Shown here in pieces: positions 1 to 5,876 of a stretch of DNA of 7,331 nt; the first letter of the stretch is position 1; each line of letters opens with the position of its first letter. Made by a program: the position numbers and the translations under genes. The notes under the pieces are model-generated. The model was not told the DNA's origin and searched no databases. It saw nothing but the letters and a program-made list of their open reading frames with translations. The stretch covers positions 2,730 to 10,060 of the forward strand of contig DHXA01000198.1 in NCBI GenBank assembly GCA_002413455.1. Direction: 5' to 3'. This DNA is from Rhodanobacter sp. UBA5168. GTDB lineage: Bacteria > Pseudomonadota > Gammaproteobacteria > Xanthomonadales > Rhodanobacteraceae.

Positions 1-2
1 AG

Positions 3-62
3 CGTTACCTGCTGACTTGCTACCGCTACATCGGGTTGAATCCAGCGCGGGCCGCGAGCGCC
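3..62 (+). pseudogene. C-terminal fragment of a REP-associated tyrosine transposase (RAYT, Y1/IS200-like), cut by the window edge
   Basis: Reading from base 3, the first codons give RYLLTCYRYIGLNPARA, which matches the conserved YRYIELNPVRA block that follows the catalytic region in RAYT (TnpA-REP, Y1 transposase) proteins. After about base 60 the reading no longer looks like a RAYT: the expected WSSY block and C-terminal tail are missing, and the frame runs on without a stop into the IS110 transposase. The gene is therefore truncated or rearranged close to the insertion sequence. The N-terminal part, with the HUH motif and catalytic tyrosine, would lie left of the window and cannot be judged. 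RAYTs normally act on REP palindromes. The short length makes the family call moderately rather than fully secure. Confidence 0.55.
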
Positions 63-128
63 GCCGGAAGTAGCTCTGAAAACTCATGTCGCCGCCTCCT
101 GCGCTTGGCGGTACGTTGGAACTATCAC

Positions 129-151
129 GGTTTCGACGTCGCCCAGCGACC
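129..151 (+). repeat. Left subterminal inverted repeat of the IS1111-like element
   Basis: The sequence from GGTTTCGACG to CAGCGACC reads as an imperfect inverted copy of 1385-1405. Aligning it with the reverse complement of the right copy gives shared blocks GGTT, CG, GTCGC and AGCGACC, with two gap positions and a few mismatches. It ends exactly where the GGAGG ribosome binding site of the transposase begins (152-156), so the left end is compact. The repeat was found by eye. Confidence 0.5.
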
Positions 152-161
152 GGAGGCAGCC

Positions 162-1178
162 ATGTCACTTTACGCAGCTATCGATTTGCATTCCAGCAAC
201 AGCGTGTTGGCCGTCATGGATGGCGAGGGCAAAGCGCTGCTGCAGTGTCGACGACCCAATGATCTGCCGCGCTTGCTCAGTGATCTGGCACCGTACCGGG
301 AAGAGCTGGTCGGCGTGGCGGTGGAATCGACCTACAACTGGTACTGGCTGGTCGATGGGCTAATGGATCACGGCTATGCCGTGCGCCTGGTCAACACCAC
401 CGCGATCCCGCAGTACGACGGTCTGAAGCACGGCGCCGATCACACCGACGCGTTGCACCTGGCGCAGCTAATGCGCCTCGGCTTGTTGCCGGAGGGCTAC
501 ATCTACCCGCGTGAGCAACGCGCCACGCGCGACCTGCTGCGCCGTCGTTTCAGCTTGGTGCGGCAGGCGGTCAGGCTGATGCTGTCGATCCAGTCCAGCT
601 TCAGTCGCAGCACCGGCAAACAGCTCTCGGCCAACGCTCTGCGACAGCTCGCGCCGTCGCAGCTCGTCGACCTGTTTCCCGAGCTTTCTACCCGCTATGG
701 CGTGCTGATCCAGTTCAGGCTGTGGCTGACCTTGCAAGATCAGATCACCGCGCTGGAGCAGTGGATCCGCAAGGATCTGGCGCGGCCCGATCTGCTGGCG
801 CGGCTGCAGAGCGTGCCGGGCATCGGGCCGATCCTGGGCATGACGATTCTGCTGGAGAGCGGCGCCATCGAACGCTTCGACTCGGTCGGCGACTACGCCT
901 CGTACTGCCGCATGGTCGAGAGCGTGCGGCTGTCCAACGGCAAGCGCAAGGGAACGGGCAATCGCAAGTGCGGCAACCGCTACCTGTGCTGGGCCTACAT
1001 GGAGGCAGCGAACTATGCCGTGCGCTATCACCCATCGATCCGCCGCTGGTACGAGCGCAAGCAGGCACGCAAGCATCGTGTCGTCGCGATCAAGGCCGTG
1101 GCGCACAAGCTGGCGCGCGCCTGCTACCACATGCTGCACGAAGGCACGACATTCGATCCTACGCGTGCCTTCGGTTGA
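162..1178 (+). CDS. IS110-family (IS1111 subgroup) transposase/recombinase, 338 aa
   Basis: This is a DEDD transposase that moves its insertion sequence through a circular intermediate; relatives are guided by an RNA encoded in the element. ATG 162 is chosen because GGAGG lies five bases upstream (152-156) and the protein then starts MSLYAAIDLH, the usual family N-terminus; the open frame itself extends further upstream into the RAYT relic. The RuvC-like domain occupies about residues 1-150, with acidic residues D8 (AIDLH), E55 (AVEST), D93 and D96 (GADHTDA). A coiled middle section follows. The C-terminal transposase_20 domain begins at SVPGIG (217-222) and contains the RLSNGKRKG motif, with S258 as the probable serine nucleophile, then GNRYL and AIKAVAHKLARACYHML. 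Length is normal for the family (about 340 aa) and no frameshift is visible, so the enzyme is probably intact. Confidence 0.93.
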   Translation: MSLYAAIDLHSSNSVLAVMDGEGKALLQCRRPNDLPRLLSDLAPYREELVGVAVESTYNWYWLVDGLMDHGYAVRLVNTTAIPQYDGLKHGADHTDALHLAQLMRLGLLPEGYIYPREQRATRDLLRRRFSLVRQAVRLMLSIQSSFSRSTGKQLSANALRQLAPSQLVDLFPELSTRYGVLIQFRLWLTLQDQITALEQWIRKDLARPDLLARLQSVPGIGPILGMTILLESGAIERFDSVGDYASYCRMVESVRLSNGKRKGTGNRKCGNRYLCWAYMEAANYAVRYHPSIRRWYERKQARKHRVVAIKAVAHKLARACYHMLHEGTTFDPTRAFG

Positions 1179-1384
1179 TCACGCTGGCGGTCGCAGGCCG
1201 GAACGCGGGTTTGGCTTCGAGCCAGCGCTCTGAAAGGTCGCGGCCGCCGGCACCCGTGATGTACGCAGGACCGCACGCGGACCGAGCCATGAAGGGGTGG
1301 GCCTTTGAGCCCGAGACTCTGTGCGACGCACGACGCGCACCTGGACGGACTCCGCGATGACCGATGAGTGTTTGGGAACAAGAG
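1179..1384 (+). ncRNA. Candidate guide RNA (bridge RNA/seekRNA) in the right end of the IS1111-like element
   Basis: The stretch lies between the transposase stop and the right inverted repeat, where IS1111 relatives encode their guide RNA. It has no convincing reading frame and is rich in short stems: TGGCT-TCG-AGCCA (1212-1224), GCTGGC/GCCAGC (1183-1188 with 1221-1226, an alternative pairing), GGGC/GCCC with a six-base loop (1299-1312), and GTGCG/CGCAC (1321-1325 with 1336-1340). From memory, sequence around 1250-1320 resembles the conserved segment downstream of other transposases of this branch; that was not checked by search. The exact ends, the promoter and the two guide loops could not be fixed by eye. 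Confidence 0.45.
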
Positions 1385-1405
1385 GGTCGCTACGCGACCC
1401 GAACC
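1385..1405 (+). repeat. Right subterminal inverted repeat, itself a hairpin
   Basis: This is the inverted partner of 129-151. It is also internally palindromic: GGGTCGC (1384-1390), TAC, GCGACCC (1394-1400) is a perfect seven-base stem with a three-base loop. The repeat therefore marks the right end of the insertion sequence and could also close the 3' side of the preceding RNA; there is no T-run after it, so it is not a typical intrinsic terminator. Confidence 0.45.
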
Positions 1406-1570
1406 AGAACGGTGACTGGCGCGATCTTGGCGCCGCATGAAACACAACGGCTGGTGGTCAGCGGCAAGACGGGACATCAGGTTCTCCGACGCGAATCGGA
1501 GATGGGTCTTTGCGTGCCTATTGACCCGGGCGGCGAAATGGTGACCCGCTTCGATTTCTGAGTCGCCAAT
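1406..1570. other. Hairpin-rich stretch without a recognised gene
   Basis: Between the right end of the insertion sequence and the terminator of the hydrolase gene there is no recognisable coding sequence. Four stems stand in a row: GGCGC/GCGCC (1418-1434), GCTG/CAGC (1450-1462), TCTCCGA/TCGGAGA with a six-base loop (1483-1502) and GGGTC/GACCC (1504-1527). A 65-codon + strand frame starting at 1364 and ending at 1561 crosses the region, but it begins inside the insertion-sequence end, lacks a ribosome binding site and matches no family I know. The stretch may be flanking target DNA, or part of a longer insertion-sequence end than drawn here. Confidence 0.4.
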
Positions 1571-1571
1571 C

Positions 1572-1609
1572 AAAAAGCCCGGTCCACGCGGGAGCGCGTA
1601 CCGGGCTTT
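1572..1609 (-). terminator. Intrinsic terminator of the CocE-type hydrolase gene
   Basis: AAAGCCCGGT (1574-1583) pairs perfectly with ACCGGGCTTT (1600-1609). Inside it ACGCG (1586-1590) pairs with CGCGT (1595-1599) around a GGAG loop. Read on the minus strand, the stem is followed by a short T-run (complement of 1572-1576), as expected for a terminator about 40 bases after the hydrolase stop codon at 1647. A weaker CGGCCG/CGGCCG pair (1615-1620 with 1631-1636) lies between. Confidence 0.8.
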
Positions 1610-1646
1610 CAATTCGGCCGTCGGACTACCCGGCCGGAGGACGGGG

Positions 1647-3590
1647 TCAGTTACTGGCAGTCGAACGCGACACCACCGGCAACAACACAGCGCTTTTTCC
1701 ATCGGACCCATGCTCGATCGTCACCGTCGCCTTGCGGTAGTCCGACGGCTTGGCGAAGAGGATGTTGGGCACCCAGGTCTGCGGGTTGCGGTCGTAGAGC
1801 GGGAACAGGCTCGACTGGATCTGCACCATGATCCGGTGGCCTGGCTTGAACTCGTAGTTCACCGTGGGCAGGCGGAACTTGTATTCCTGCGCCTCGTTCG
1901 CCGGAATCGCCGAGGGATCGGCAAAACTCTTGCGATAGCGCCCGCGGAAGATGTCGAGCGAGACCGGCAGCTCGTAGCCGCCCATCGTGGGATCGGTCGG
2001 ATCGGTGCCGGGGTAGACGTCGATCAACTTGACCACGAAGTCGCCGTCGGTGCCGGTGGTGCTGGCGAAGAGGTCGGCGATCGGTGCGCCCTGCACGCGC
2101 ACGGTCTTGCTCAGCACCGGTGTGGTGTAGCTGAGGACGTCGGGCCGGGTTTCGGCGAAGCGCTGGTCCTGCACCAGCCAGGTGCGCCAGCGGTCGTTCT
2201 TCTGCGGAATCGGGCGCGGCAGGTAGGGCACGGGCTTGGCCGGGTCGGAGACGTAGCTGTCGCTGCCGTCGGTCGGCGGCTGGAAGCCGAGGCCCATGTC
2301 CGCCTGCAGGTAGAGCGGAGTGAGCTGCTGGTCACTCGCCACCTTCCAGTTCGTGAAGTTGTCCCAGTGCTGTTCGACCGGGTTGTAGATCATCGCCTCG
2401 GGCAGCGGCTTGGGCAGCGGCGTGCCGCGCAGGTAGTGGTTGAACCAGGGGATCATCACGTTCTGGCGGAATTGCGCCGTGGTGTCGCCCGGCCACTTGA
2501 GTGGGCCCATGTTCCAGCCGTCGCGGTTGATCTGGCTGTGCCACCACGGACCCATCACGAGGTGGTTGTTGGCGCCGTGCCCGGCCTTCTTGAGCGCTTC
2601 CCACGCATGCACGGCGCCGTAGATGTCCTCCTGGTCCCACAGGCCTTGCAGCCACATCGTGGGCACGGTGGAGGGATGCGCGACGAGCAGCTTGTCGAGC
2701 GCTTGCAACTGCCAGAAGGCGTCGTAGGCGGGGTGCGCGGCGAAGCGGTTCCACCAGGGCAGCTGCTTGAAGCCGTTGGCCTCGGCATAGGCGCCGGCCG
2801 AGCCCGCGTCGAGGAAATTGGTGTAGTCGTCCTGGTTCTCGCGCGGGATGTTTTTGCCCTCGCCCTTTTTGCTCATCTGGCCGCTGAAGTAGTCGAGGTT
2901 CATCTGGCGCAGGGCGCCGTAGTGGTACCAGTCGTCACCCATCCAGCCGTCGATCATCGGGCTTTCCGGCGCGGCGGCCTTCAGCGCGGGATGCGGGTGG
3001 AGCAGGGCCATGGCGACCGTCCAGCCGTCGTAGGACGAGCCGATCATGCCGACCTTGCCGTTCGATTCCCTGGTGTTCTTCACCAGCCAGTCGATCGTGT
3101 CCCAGGCATCGGTGGTGTCGTCGGTCTTGGTAGGGTTGAGCGGCCCCATCGGCGGGCGCGTCATGATGTAGTTGCCTTCCGATTTGTATTTGCCGCGGAT
3201 GTCCTGCCAGACCAGGATGGTGCTGCCGTCGGCCCAGTCCTTGTCGCCGGACCACACCGCGTCGGCCATGTGCGGGCTATTGCCGGGCGCCATGCCGCTG
3301 GCGTTGTACGGCGTACGCTCGAGCAGTATCGGCAGGCCCTGCGCGTTCTTCGGGATCAGGATCACGGTGTGCAGCTTCACGCCGTCGCGCATCGGGATCA
3401 TCACGTCGCGCTTGATGTAGTCGAAGTTGCCTTGCGGTTGTTTCCAGTCGGTCGGGATGTCGGACCCGGTCTGGATCATGTCGGGCGTGACCTTCGCCGA
3501 ATCCTGCCCCGTCGGGGGCATCGCGAACGCGGCGGCTGATAAAAGGCAGGCAAGCGAAACGAGTGCCGAGCCCAGAGCGGTTTTCTTCAT
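1647..3590 (-). CDS. Secreted CocE/NonD-family alpha/beta hydrolase, probably an alpha-amino-acid ester hydrolase, 647 aa
   Basis: This is a serine hydrolase of the X-Pro dipeptidyl-peptidase (S15) superfamily. Its closest visible resemblance is to the alpha-amino-acid ester hydrolases of Xanthomonas and Acetobacter, which cleave or transfer alpha-amino acyl groups of esters and beta-lactam antibiotics. A signal peptide spans residues 1-23 (MKK, hydrophobic core, AFA), so it probably acts in the periplasm. The hydrolase domain holds GSSYDG with nucleophile S186, D319 and H351 as the triad, and Y95 and Y187 placed for the oxyanion hole. D220, E321 and D322 fit the carboxylate cluster that binds the substrate amino group in ester hydrolases and distinguishes them from cocaine esterase. 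A helical cap lies at about 220-300 and a jelly-roll PepX_C domain from about 385 to the end. AGGA at 3601-3604 supports the start. The gene stands alone with its own terminator. The natural substrate is unknown. Confidence 0.9.
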   Translation of the reverse strand: MKKTALGSALVSLACLLSAAAFAMPPTGQDSAKVTPDMIQTGSDIPTDWKQPQGNFDYIKRDVMIPMRDGVKLHTVILIPKNAQGLPILLERTPYNASGMAPGNSPHMADAVWSGDKDWADGSTILVWQDIRGKYKSEGNYIMTRPPMGPLNPTKTDDTTDAWDTIDWLVKNTRESNGKVGMIGSSYDGWTVAMALLHPHPALKAAAPESPMIDGWMGDDWYHYGALRQMNLDYFSGQMSKKGEGKNIPRENQDDYTNFLDAGSAGAYAEANGFKQLPWWNRFAAHPAYDAFWQLQALDKLLVAHPSTVPTMWLQGLWDQEDIYGAVHAWEALKKAGHGANNHLVMGPWWHSQINRDGWNMGPLKWPGDTTAQFRQNVMIPWFNHYLRGTPLPKPLPEAMIYNPVEQHWDNFTNWKVASDQQLTPLYLQADMGLGFQPPTDGSDSYVSDPAKPVPYLPRPIPQKNDRWRTWLVQDQRFAETRPDVLSYTTPVLSKTVRVQGAPIADLFASTTGTDGDFVVKLIDVYPGTDPTDPTMGGYELPVSLDIFRGRYRKSFADPSAIPANEAQEYKFRLPTVNYEFKPGHRIMVQIQSSLFPLYDRNPQTWVPNILFAKPSDYRKATVTIEHGSDGKSAVLLPVVSRSTASN

Positions 3591-3649
3591 GTCCAGAGCG
3601 TCCTCATGATGGTGGTCGCGTCCGCAACCTGTCGCGGTTGCACCCCGTG

Positions 3650-3679
3650 ACTATGAGAGCGGTCACAAGGATTTTGCAA
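3650..3679 (-). promoter_or_regulatory. Candidate sigma70 promoter of the hydrolase gene with operator-like repeats
   Basis: On the minus strand TTGCAA (3674-3679) and CATAGT (3650-3655) are separated by 18 bases; each matches four of six consensus positions. The GTGAC/GTCAC inverted pair (3647-3651 and 3662-3666) overlaps the -10 and the spacer, where a regulator could bind. A GCAACC/GGTTGC hairpin (3624-3641) would lie in the approximately 50-base leader ahead of the start codon at 3590. All of this is pattern matching by eye. Confidence 0.35.
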
Positions 3680-3840
3680 GGCGGGTGCGAAGGCGAAAGC
3701 GGGGGCGGGGTGCGCATGGCGTTGCGCGCCGATGCTTGGCCGCACAAGGAAGACGAATGAGGAGCCCGTAGTGCCCAGGATTGCATCGCATCGGTAATAA
3801 AGGGGGCAGCGCAGAGACATTTTTGTTTTTGGCACAAGTA
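3680..3840. other. Intergenic spacer, no gene seen
   Basis: Between the candidate hydrolase promoter and the hairpin at 3841 there is G-rich sequence (3690-3712) followed by a relatively AT-rich patch with two T-runs (about 3820-3830). Short frames on both strands show no family features or ribosome binding sites. The two flanking genes both point left, so this is only the upstream region of the hydrolase and the 3' trailer of the membrane protein. Confidence 0.5.
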
Positions 3841-3866
3841 GCGAAGGCGGCCGTGGCCGCCTTCGC
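3841..3866 (-). terminator. Strong hairpin after the membrane-protein gene, probable terminator
   Basis: GCGAAGGCGGCC (3841-3852) is the exact reverse complement of GGCCGCCTTCGC (3855-3866), leaving two bases between the arms, so four or more bases will be unpaired in practice. It starts 20 bases downstream of the stop codon at 3887. The minus-strand sequence after it lacks a clean T-run, so it may stop transcription inefficiently or act mainly as an RNA-stabilising 3' stem. Confidence 0.6.
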
Positions 3867-3886
3867 ATGGGAACGGACGACACAGA

Positions 3887-4786
3887 TCAGGCAGCGATTG
3901 CCGGCGCCATGTCAGACACGATGTCGTCGCCACACACATCACGCCACAGGTGATACATCACCCCGAACATCACGGTGAACATCACCAGAAGCAGGGCGAT
4001 ATAAAACGGGATGATCACCACGAGCACCAGCCAGGAGCTGATGAGCTTGGCCAGCAGGCCGAGCAGCATGATCACGATCACAAGGACGATGGCTACGACG
4101 ATCCAGGCAAGGATGGAACTCAGCGCGAACAGGAGCAGCGGCAACACGTTTTTCAGCGCGCCAGTGACGCCGTCGCCGATGGCGCCGAGCACGTTGCGCC
4201 GGTTCAGCGCGACCTGGCCGAGGCTGATCGCATAGAAACCCATCATCAACAGACCGAACACCATGAGAAGCGCCATGGCGATCCAGAAGCCGCCGGGCAG
4301 CGCCGGTGGCAGCTGGTGGTTGGCCTGTGCAGCGATCGCTTGCATGTACCAGCTGGCGATGCCGGCTCCCGTCGCCACGAGGATGATTACGATCCCGGCG
4401 ATGTAGACCACAAAGTTCGCCAGCCCGAGCCCGATCAGCCGCCATACCTCGCCTTGCCGATAGGGCTTGAAGATGTCGAGTGCACGGGCCGGCTGCTCCC
4501 GCTCGGCCGCATCGACCAGCTGCAGATAGCCCGCGTAGAGCGGAATGATCAGCAGCCCGAACAACACGGAAATGGCCATGATCAAAGCGGAGGTTGCCAT
4601 ACTCGGTGGTGTGCCCGCGCTCATCGCGTGGAATTGCATCGGCATCGTGATCAGCGACGGCAGCAGACATGCCACCACCAGGAGGGCTGCTCCTCCGAAC
4701 AACGGCTTCGGATGACGAAAGCCCACGCTGATGCCGTTCGTCAGCCAGCCAAAGCCAGCCGACGGTCCCCTGGATCGTGTCGTCAT
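3887..4786 (-). CDS. Polytopic inner-membrane protein, BPSS1780-like, 299 aa
   Basis: The protein is dominated by hydrophobic segments at about residues 30-50, 66-92, 117-143, 166-190, 208-246 (long enough for two helices) and 250-278, giving six or seven membrane spans. A short soluble N-terminus contains GFGWLTNGISVGFRHP, and a hydrophilic loop at 92-115 reads AEREQPARALDIFKPY. The WLTNG start, the first pair of helices and the conserved loop resemble the BPSS1780 family of bacterial membrane proteins, whose function is not known. The start at 4786 is preferred over the upstream in-frame start at 4888 because AAGGAA lies eight bases before it (4795-4800) and the extra 34 residues look like non-coding sequence. 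No catalytic or transport motif was seen. The gene lies downstream of the bactofilin and zinc-ribbon pair on the same strand. Confidence 0.75.
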   Translation of the reverse strand: MTTRSRGPSAGFGWLTNGISVGFRHPKPLFGGAALLVVACLLPSLITMPMQFHAMSAGTPPSMATSALIMAISVLFGLLIIPLYAGYLQLVDAAEREQPARALDIFKPYRQGEVWRLIGLGLANFVVYIAGIVIILVATGAGIASWYMQAIAAQANHQLPPALPGGFWIAMALLMVFGLLMMGFYAISLGQVALNRRNVLGAIGDGVTGALKNVLPLLLFALSSILAWIVVAIVLVIVIMLLGLLAKLISSWLVLVVIIPFYIALLLVMFTVMFGVMYHLWRDVCGDDIVSDMAPAIAA

Positions 4787-4831
4787 GGTGTCGCTTCCTT
4801 GATGATCGGCGCCCCCGCGCCGTGCAAGTCG

Positions 4832-4858
4832 AGCATAGCGGGTAGCATCCAATGTCAT
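4832..4858 (-). promoter_or_regulatory. Possible promoter of the membrane-protein gene
   Basis: In the 148-base gap before the gene, the minus strand has ATGACA (4853-4858, five of six matches to the -35 consensus) and TATGCT (4832-4837, four of six), but the spacer is only 15 bases, shorter than ideal. A GGCGC/GCGCC hairpin (4808-4821) then lies in the leader just ahead of the ribosome binding site and could affect its access. Weak evidence; transcription may simply continue from the bactofilin gene. Confidence 0.25.
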
Positions 4859-4934
4859 CCAGGCGTATTCGAATTCCGCAAGAACCATCGGAATCGTTAC
4901 GACGCCGCAACCTGTCTATGCGGATATCAGGGCA

Positions 4935-5297
4935 TCAATGCCGTGTGCGCTTGCCGCCCGCGTCGGCGGGGTTCATCTCGACGCTCAGAGTGAAAGTGCG
5001 TTGTTCGTCCGGCCGCATGGCGCCGACGCCCACCAGCTTGCGCGCGATCTCCTCGCCGCGTTCGTCGCGGATGGTCAGCACCATCGAGTATTCCCACGCA
5101 CCGTTGTCGACGGGGTTGCGAAAGCTGCCTTCCACGCGCAGCGGTATGGACGCTGCCGCTGCGGTTGCGCTGGTGGGTTCACTGAAGCGCAGCTTGTGGC
5201 GACAGGCGGGACACACGCCCGCGCTTTCCAGGATGGTCTCCCGGCAGTGCGGACAGGTGCGCGTCGCGCCGGCCGTGCCTGGGTGGGGGTTGCTCAC
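4935..5297 (-). CDS. Small zinc-ribbon protein, 120 aa, coupled to bactofilin
   Basis: The N-terminus carries two cysteine pairs, CPHC (15-18) and CPAC (29-32), spaced like a zinc ribbon. A variable Ala/Thr-rich stretch (about 40-50) is followed by a predicted beta-rich domain (50-112; VEGSFRNPVDNGAWEYSMVL and following) that resembles small extracytoplasmic or FxLYD-like beta folds, although no name can be assigned. No signal peptide or membrane segment is present, so it is probably cytoplasmic. The start is a GTG at 5295-5297 that overlaps the bactofilin stop by four bases (GTGA), and there is no clear separate ribosome binding site, pointing to translational coupling. The next in-frame Met is far inside the protein. 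Function is unknown; the tight coupling suggests that it works with the bactofilin. Confidence 0.85.
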   Translation of the reverse strand: MSNPHPGTAGATRTCPHCRETILESAGVCPACRHKLRFSEPTSATAAAASIPLRVEGSFRNPVDNGAWEYSMVLTIRDERGEEIARKLVGVGAMRPDEQRTFTLSVEMNPADAGGKRTRH

Positions 5298-5824
5298 GAA
5301 GTCGAGCCGTTGTGCCCATGGGTCTTGTGCGCGCTGTTGCCGTCCTTGCCATCGTCCCAGCCGAATTCGGCCTGGCCGCGCATGCGCGAACCCGCCGCCA
5401 CGCTGAGCGATCCTGCCTTCAGGTCGCCGGTCAGCGCGCCGCTTTGCTGCAATTCGACGTGCGCGGCGGATTCGATGTTGCCGATCAGCTCGCCTGCGAT
5501 GGTGACCTTCTCGGCCCGCACGCTGCCGGTCACCCTGGCACCGGGTTCGATGGTGAGGTCGCCGCGCACGTTGACGTCGCCCTTGAAGTTGCCGGCGATG
5601 CGCACATGGCCCTCACCTTCGATCTTGCCCTCGATGGTGATATCGGGCGCGATCAGCGATTCGGTCTTGGGTTTGCCCGGCGTGGGCGTGGGCGTGGGAC
5701 GAATTGCGGGCTGCACCGGCGTTTCCGCTTTGGGCTTGGTTTCGGGAATGTCGAGGCGCGCCAGGTCCGCGGCTTCGGGCGTTTCGGTGGCGGAGGTCTT
5801 GACGGATTCTTTCCACAGGGCCAT
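5294..5824 (-). CDS. Bactofilin (polymer-forming cytoskeletal protein), 176 aa
   Basis: Bactofilins self-assemble without nucleotide into filaments or patches beneath the membrane and help with cell shape, polarity or envelope enzyme placement. The conserved right-handed beta-helix domain lies at about residues 56-155: repeated short strands such as IEGKIEGEGHVRIAGNFKG, VRGDLTIEPGARVTGSV and AGELIGNI, ending in GQAEFGW. The N-terminal tail (1-55) is disordered and contains a Pro-Thr repeat (43-49, PTPTPTP) encoded by near-identical repeated codons (about 5676-5700). The C-terminal tail (156-176) is hydrophilic with several histidines. Start at 5824 is supported by GGAG seven bases upstream (5832-5835). 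Length and domain layout are typical. The stop overlaps the GTG of the zinc-ribbon gene. No peptidase or ParA partner gene is in the window. Confidence 0.93.
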   Translation of the reverse strand: MALWKESVKTSATETPEAADLARLDIPETKPKAETPVQPAIRPTPTPTPGKPKTESLIAPDITIEGKIEGEGHVRIAGNFKGDVNVRGDLTIEPGARVTGSVRAEKVTIAGELIGNIESAAHVELQQSGALTGDLKAGSLSVAAGSRMRGQAEFGWDDGKDGNSAHKTHGHNGSTS

Positions 5825-5876
5825 GGCGGGACTCCAGTTCGATCAGACGGAGGGTCAGCGTACCCCGCAAACGGCA

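Larger units (their letters stand above)
117..1410 (+). mobile_element. IS110-family insertion sequence, IS1111 subgroup architecture (ends approximate)
   Basis: The element consists of a short left end, one transposase gene (162-1178) and a non-coding right end of about 205 bases. Imperfect subterminal inverted repeats lie at 129-151 and 1385-1405. Short left end, long right end and subterminal repeats are the known layout of the IS1111 subgroup; in the classical IS110 subgroup the long non-coding part precedes the transposase. IS110 elements usually make no clear target duplication, and none was found, so the outer borders are estimates a few bases beyond the repeats. The element sits next to a RAYT fragment, which fits the reported preference of some IS110 relatives for REP-type palindromes. 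Confidence 0.6.

Noticed and set aside
36..161. N-terminal extension of the IS110 transposase from a TTG at 36
   Set aside because: The extension consists of RAYT remnant and insertion-sequence end; ATG 162 has a well placed GGAGG and gives the normal family N-terminus.
1418..1527. Serial hairpins considered as a CRISPR or integron-type array
   Set aside because: The stems differ in sequence and spacing, and there are no repeated units or spacers.
1364..1561. 65-codon + strand frame after the insertion sequence
   Set aside because: It starts inside the right end of the element, has no ribosome binding site, shows no recognisable domain and overlaps several hairpins.
1641..1650. Ten bases, ACGGGGTCAG, resembling the repeat core at 5884 and 5914
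   Set aside because: The match is too short and ends at the hydrolase stop codon; chance is the simplest explanation.
1710..3539. Long open frame of 609 codons on the + strand
   Set aside because: It lies wholly opposite the hydrolase gene, which has a signal peptide and full active site. The translation is rich in Val, Arg, Gly and His without domain features, as is usual for antisense frames in GC-rich genes.
4787..4888. Upstream start for the membrane protein, adding 34 residues
   Set aside because: The start at 4786 has AAGGAA at good spacing; the extension covers a leader hairpin and possible promoter and has no family resemblance.
3950..4993. 347-codon frame on the + strand opposite the membrane-protein gene
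   Set aside because: The product is a low-complexity His/Gln/Asp-rich chain, typical of the reverse reading of hydrophobic codons; the minus-strand frame encodes clear membrane helices.
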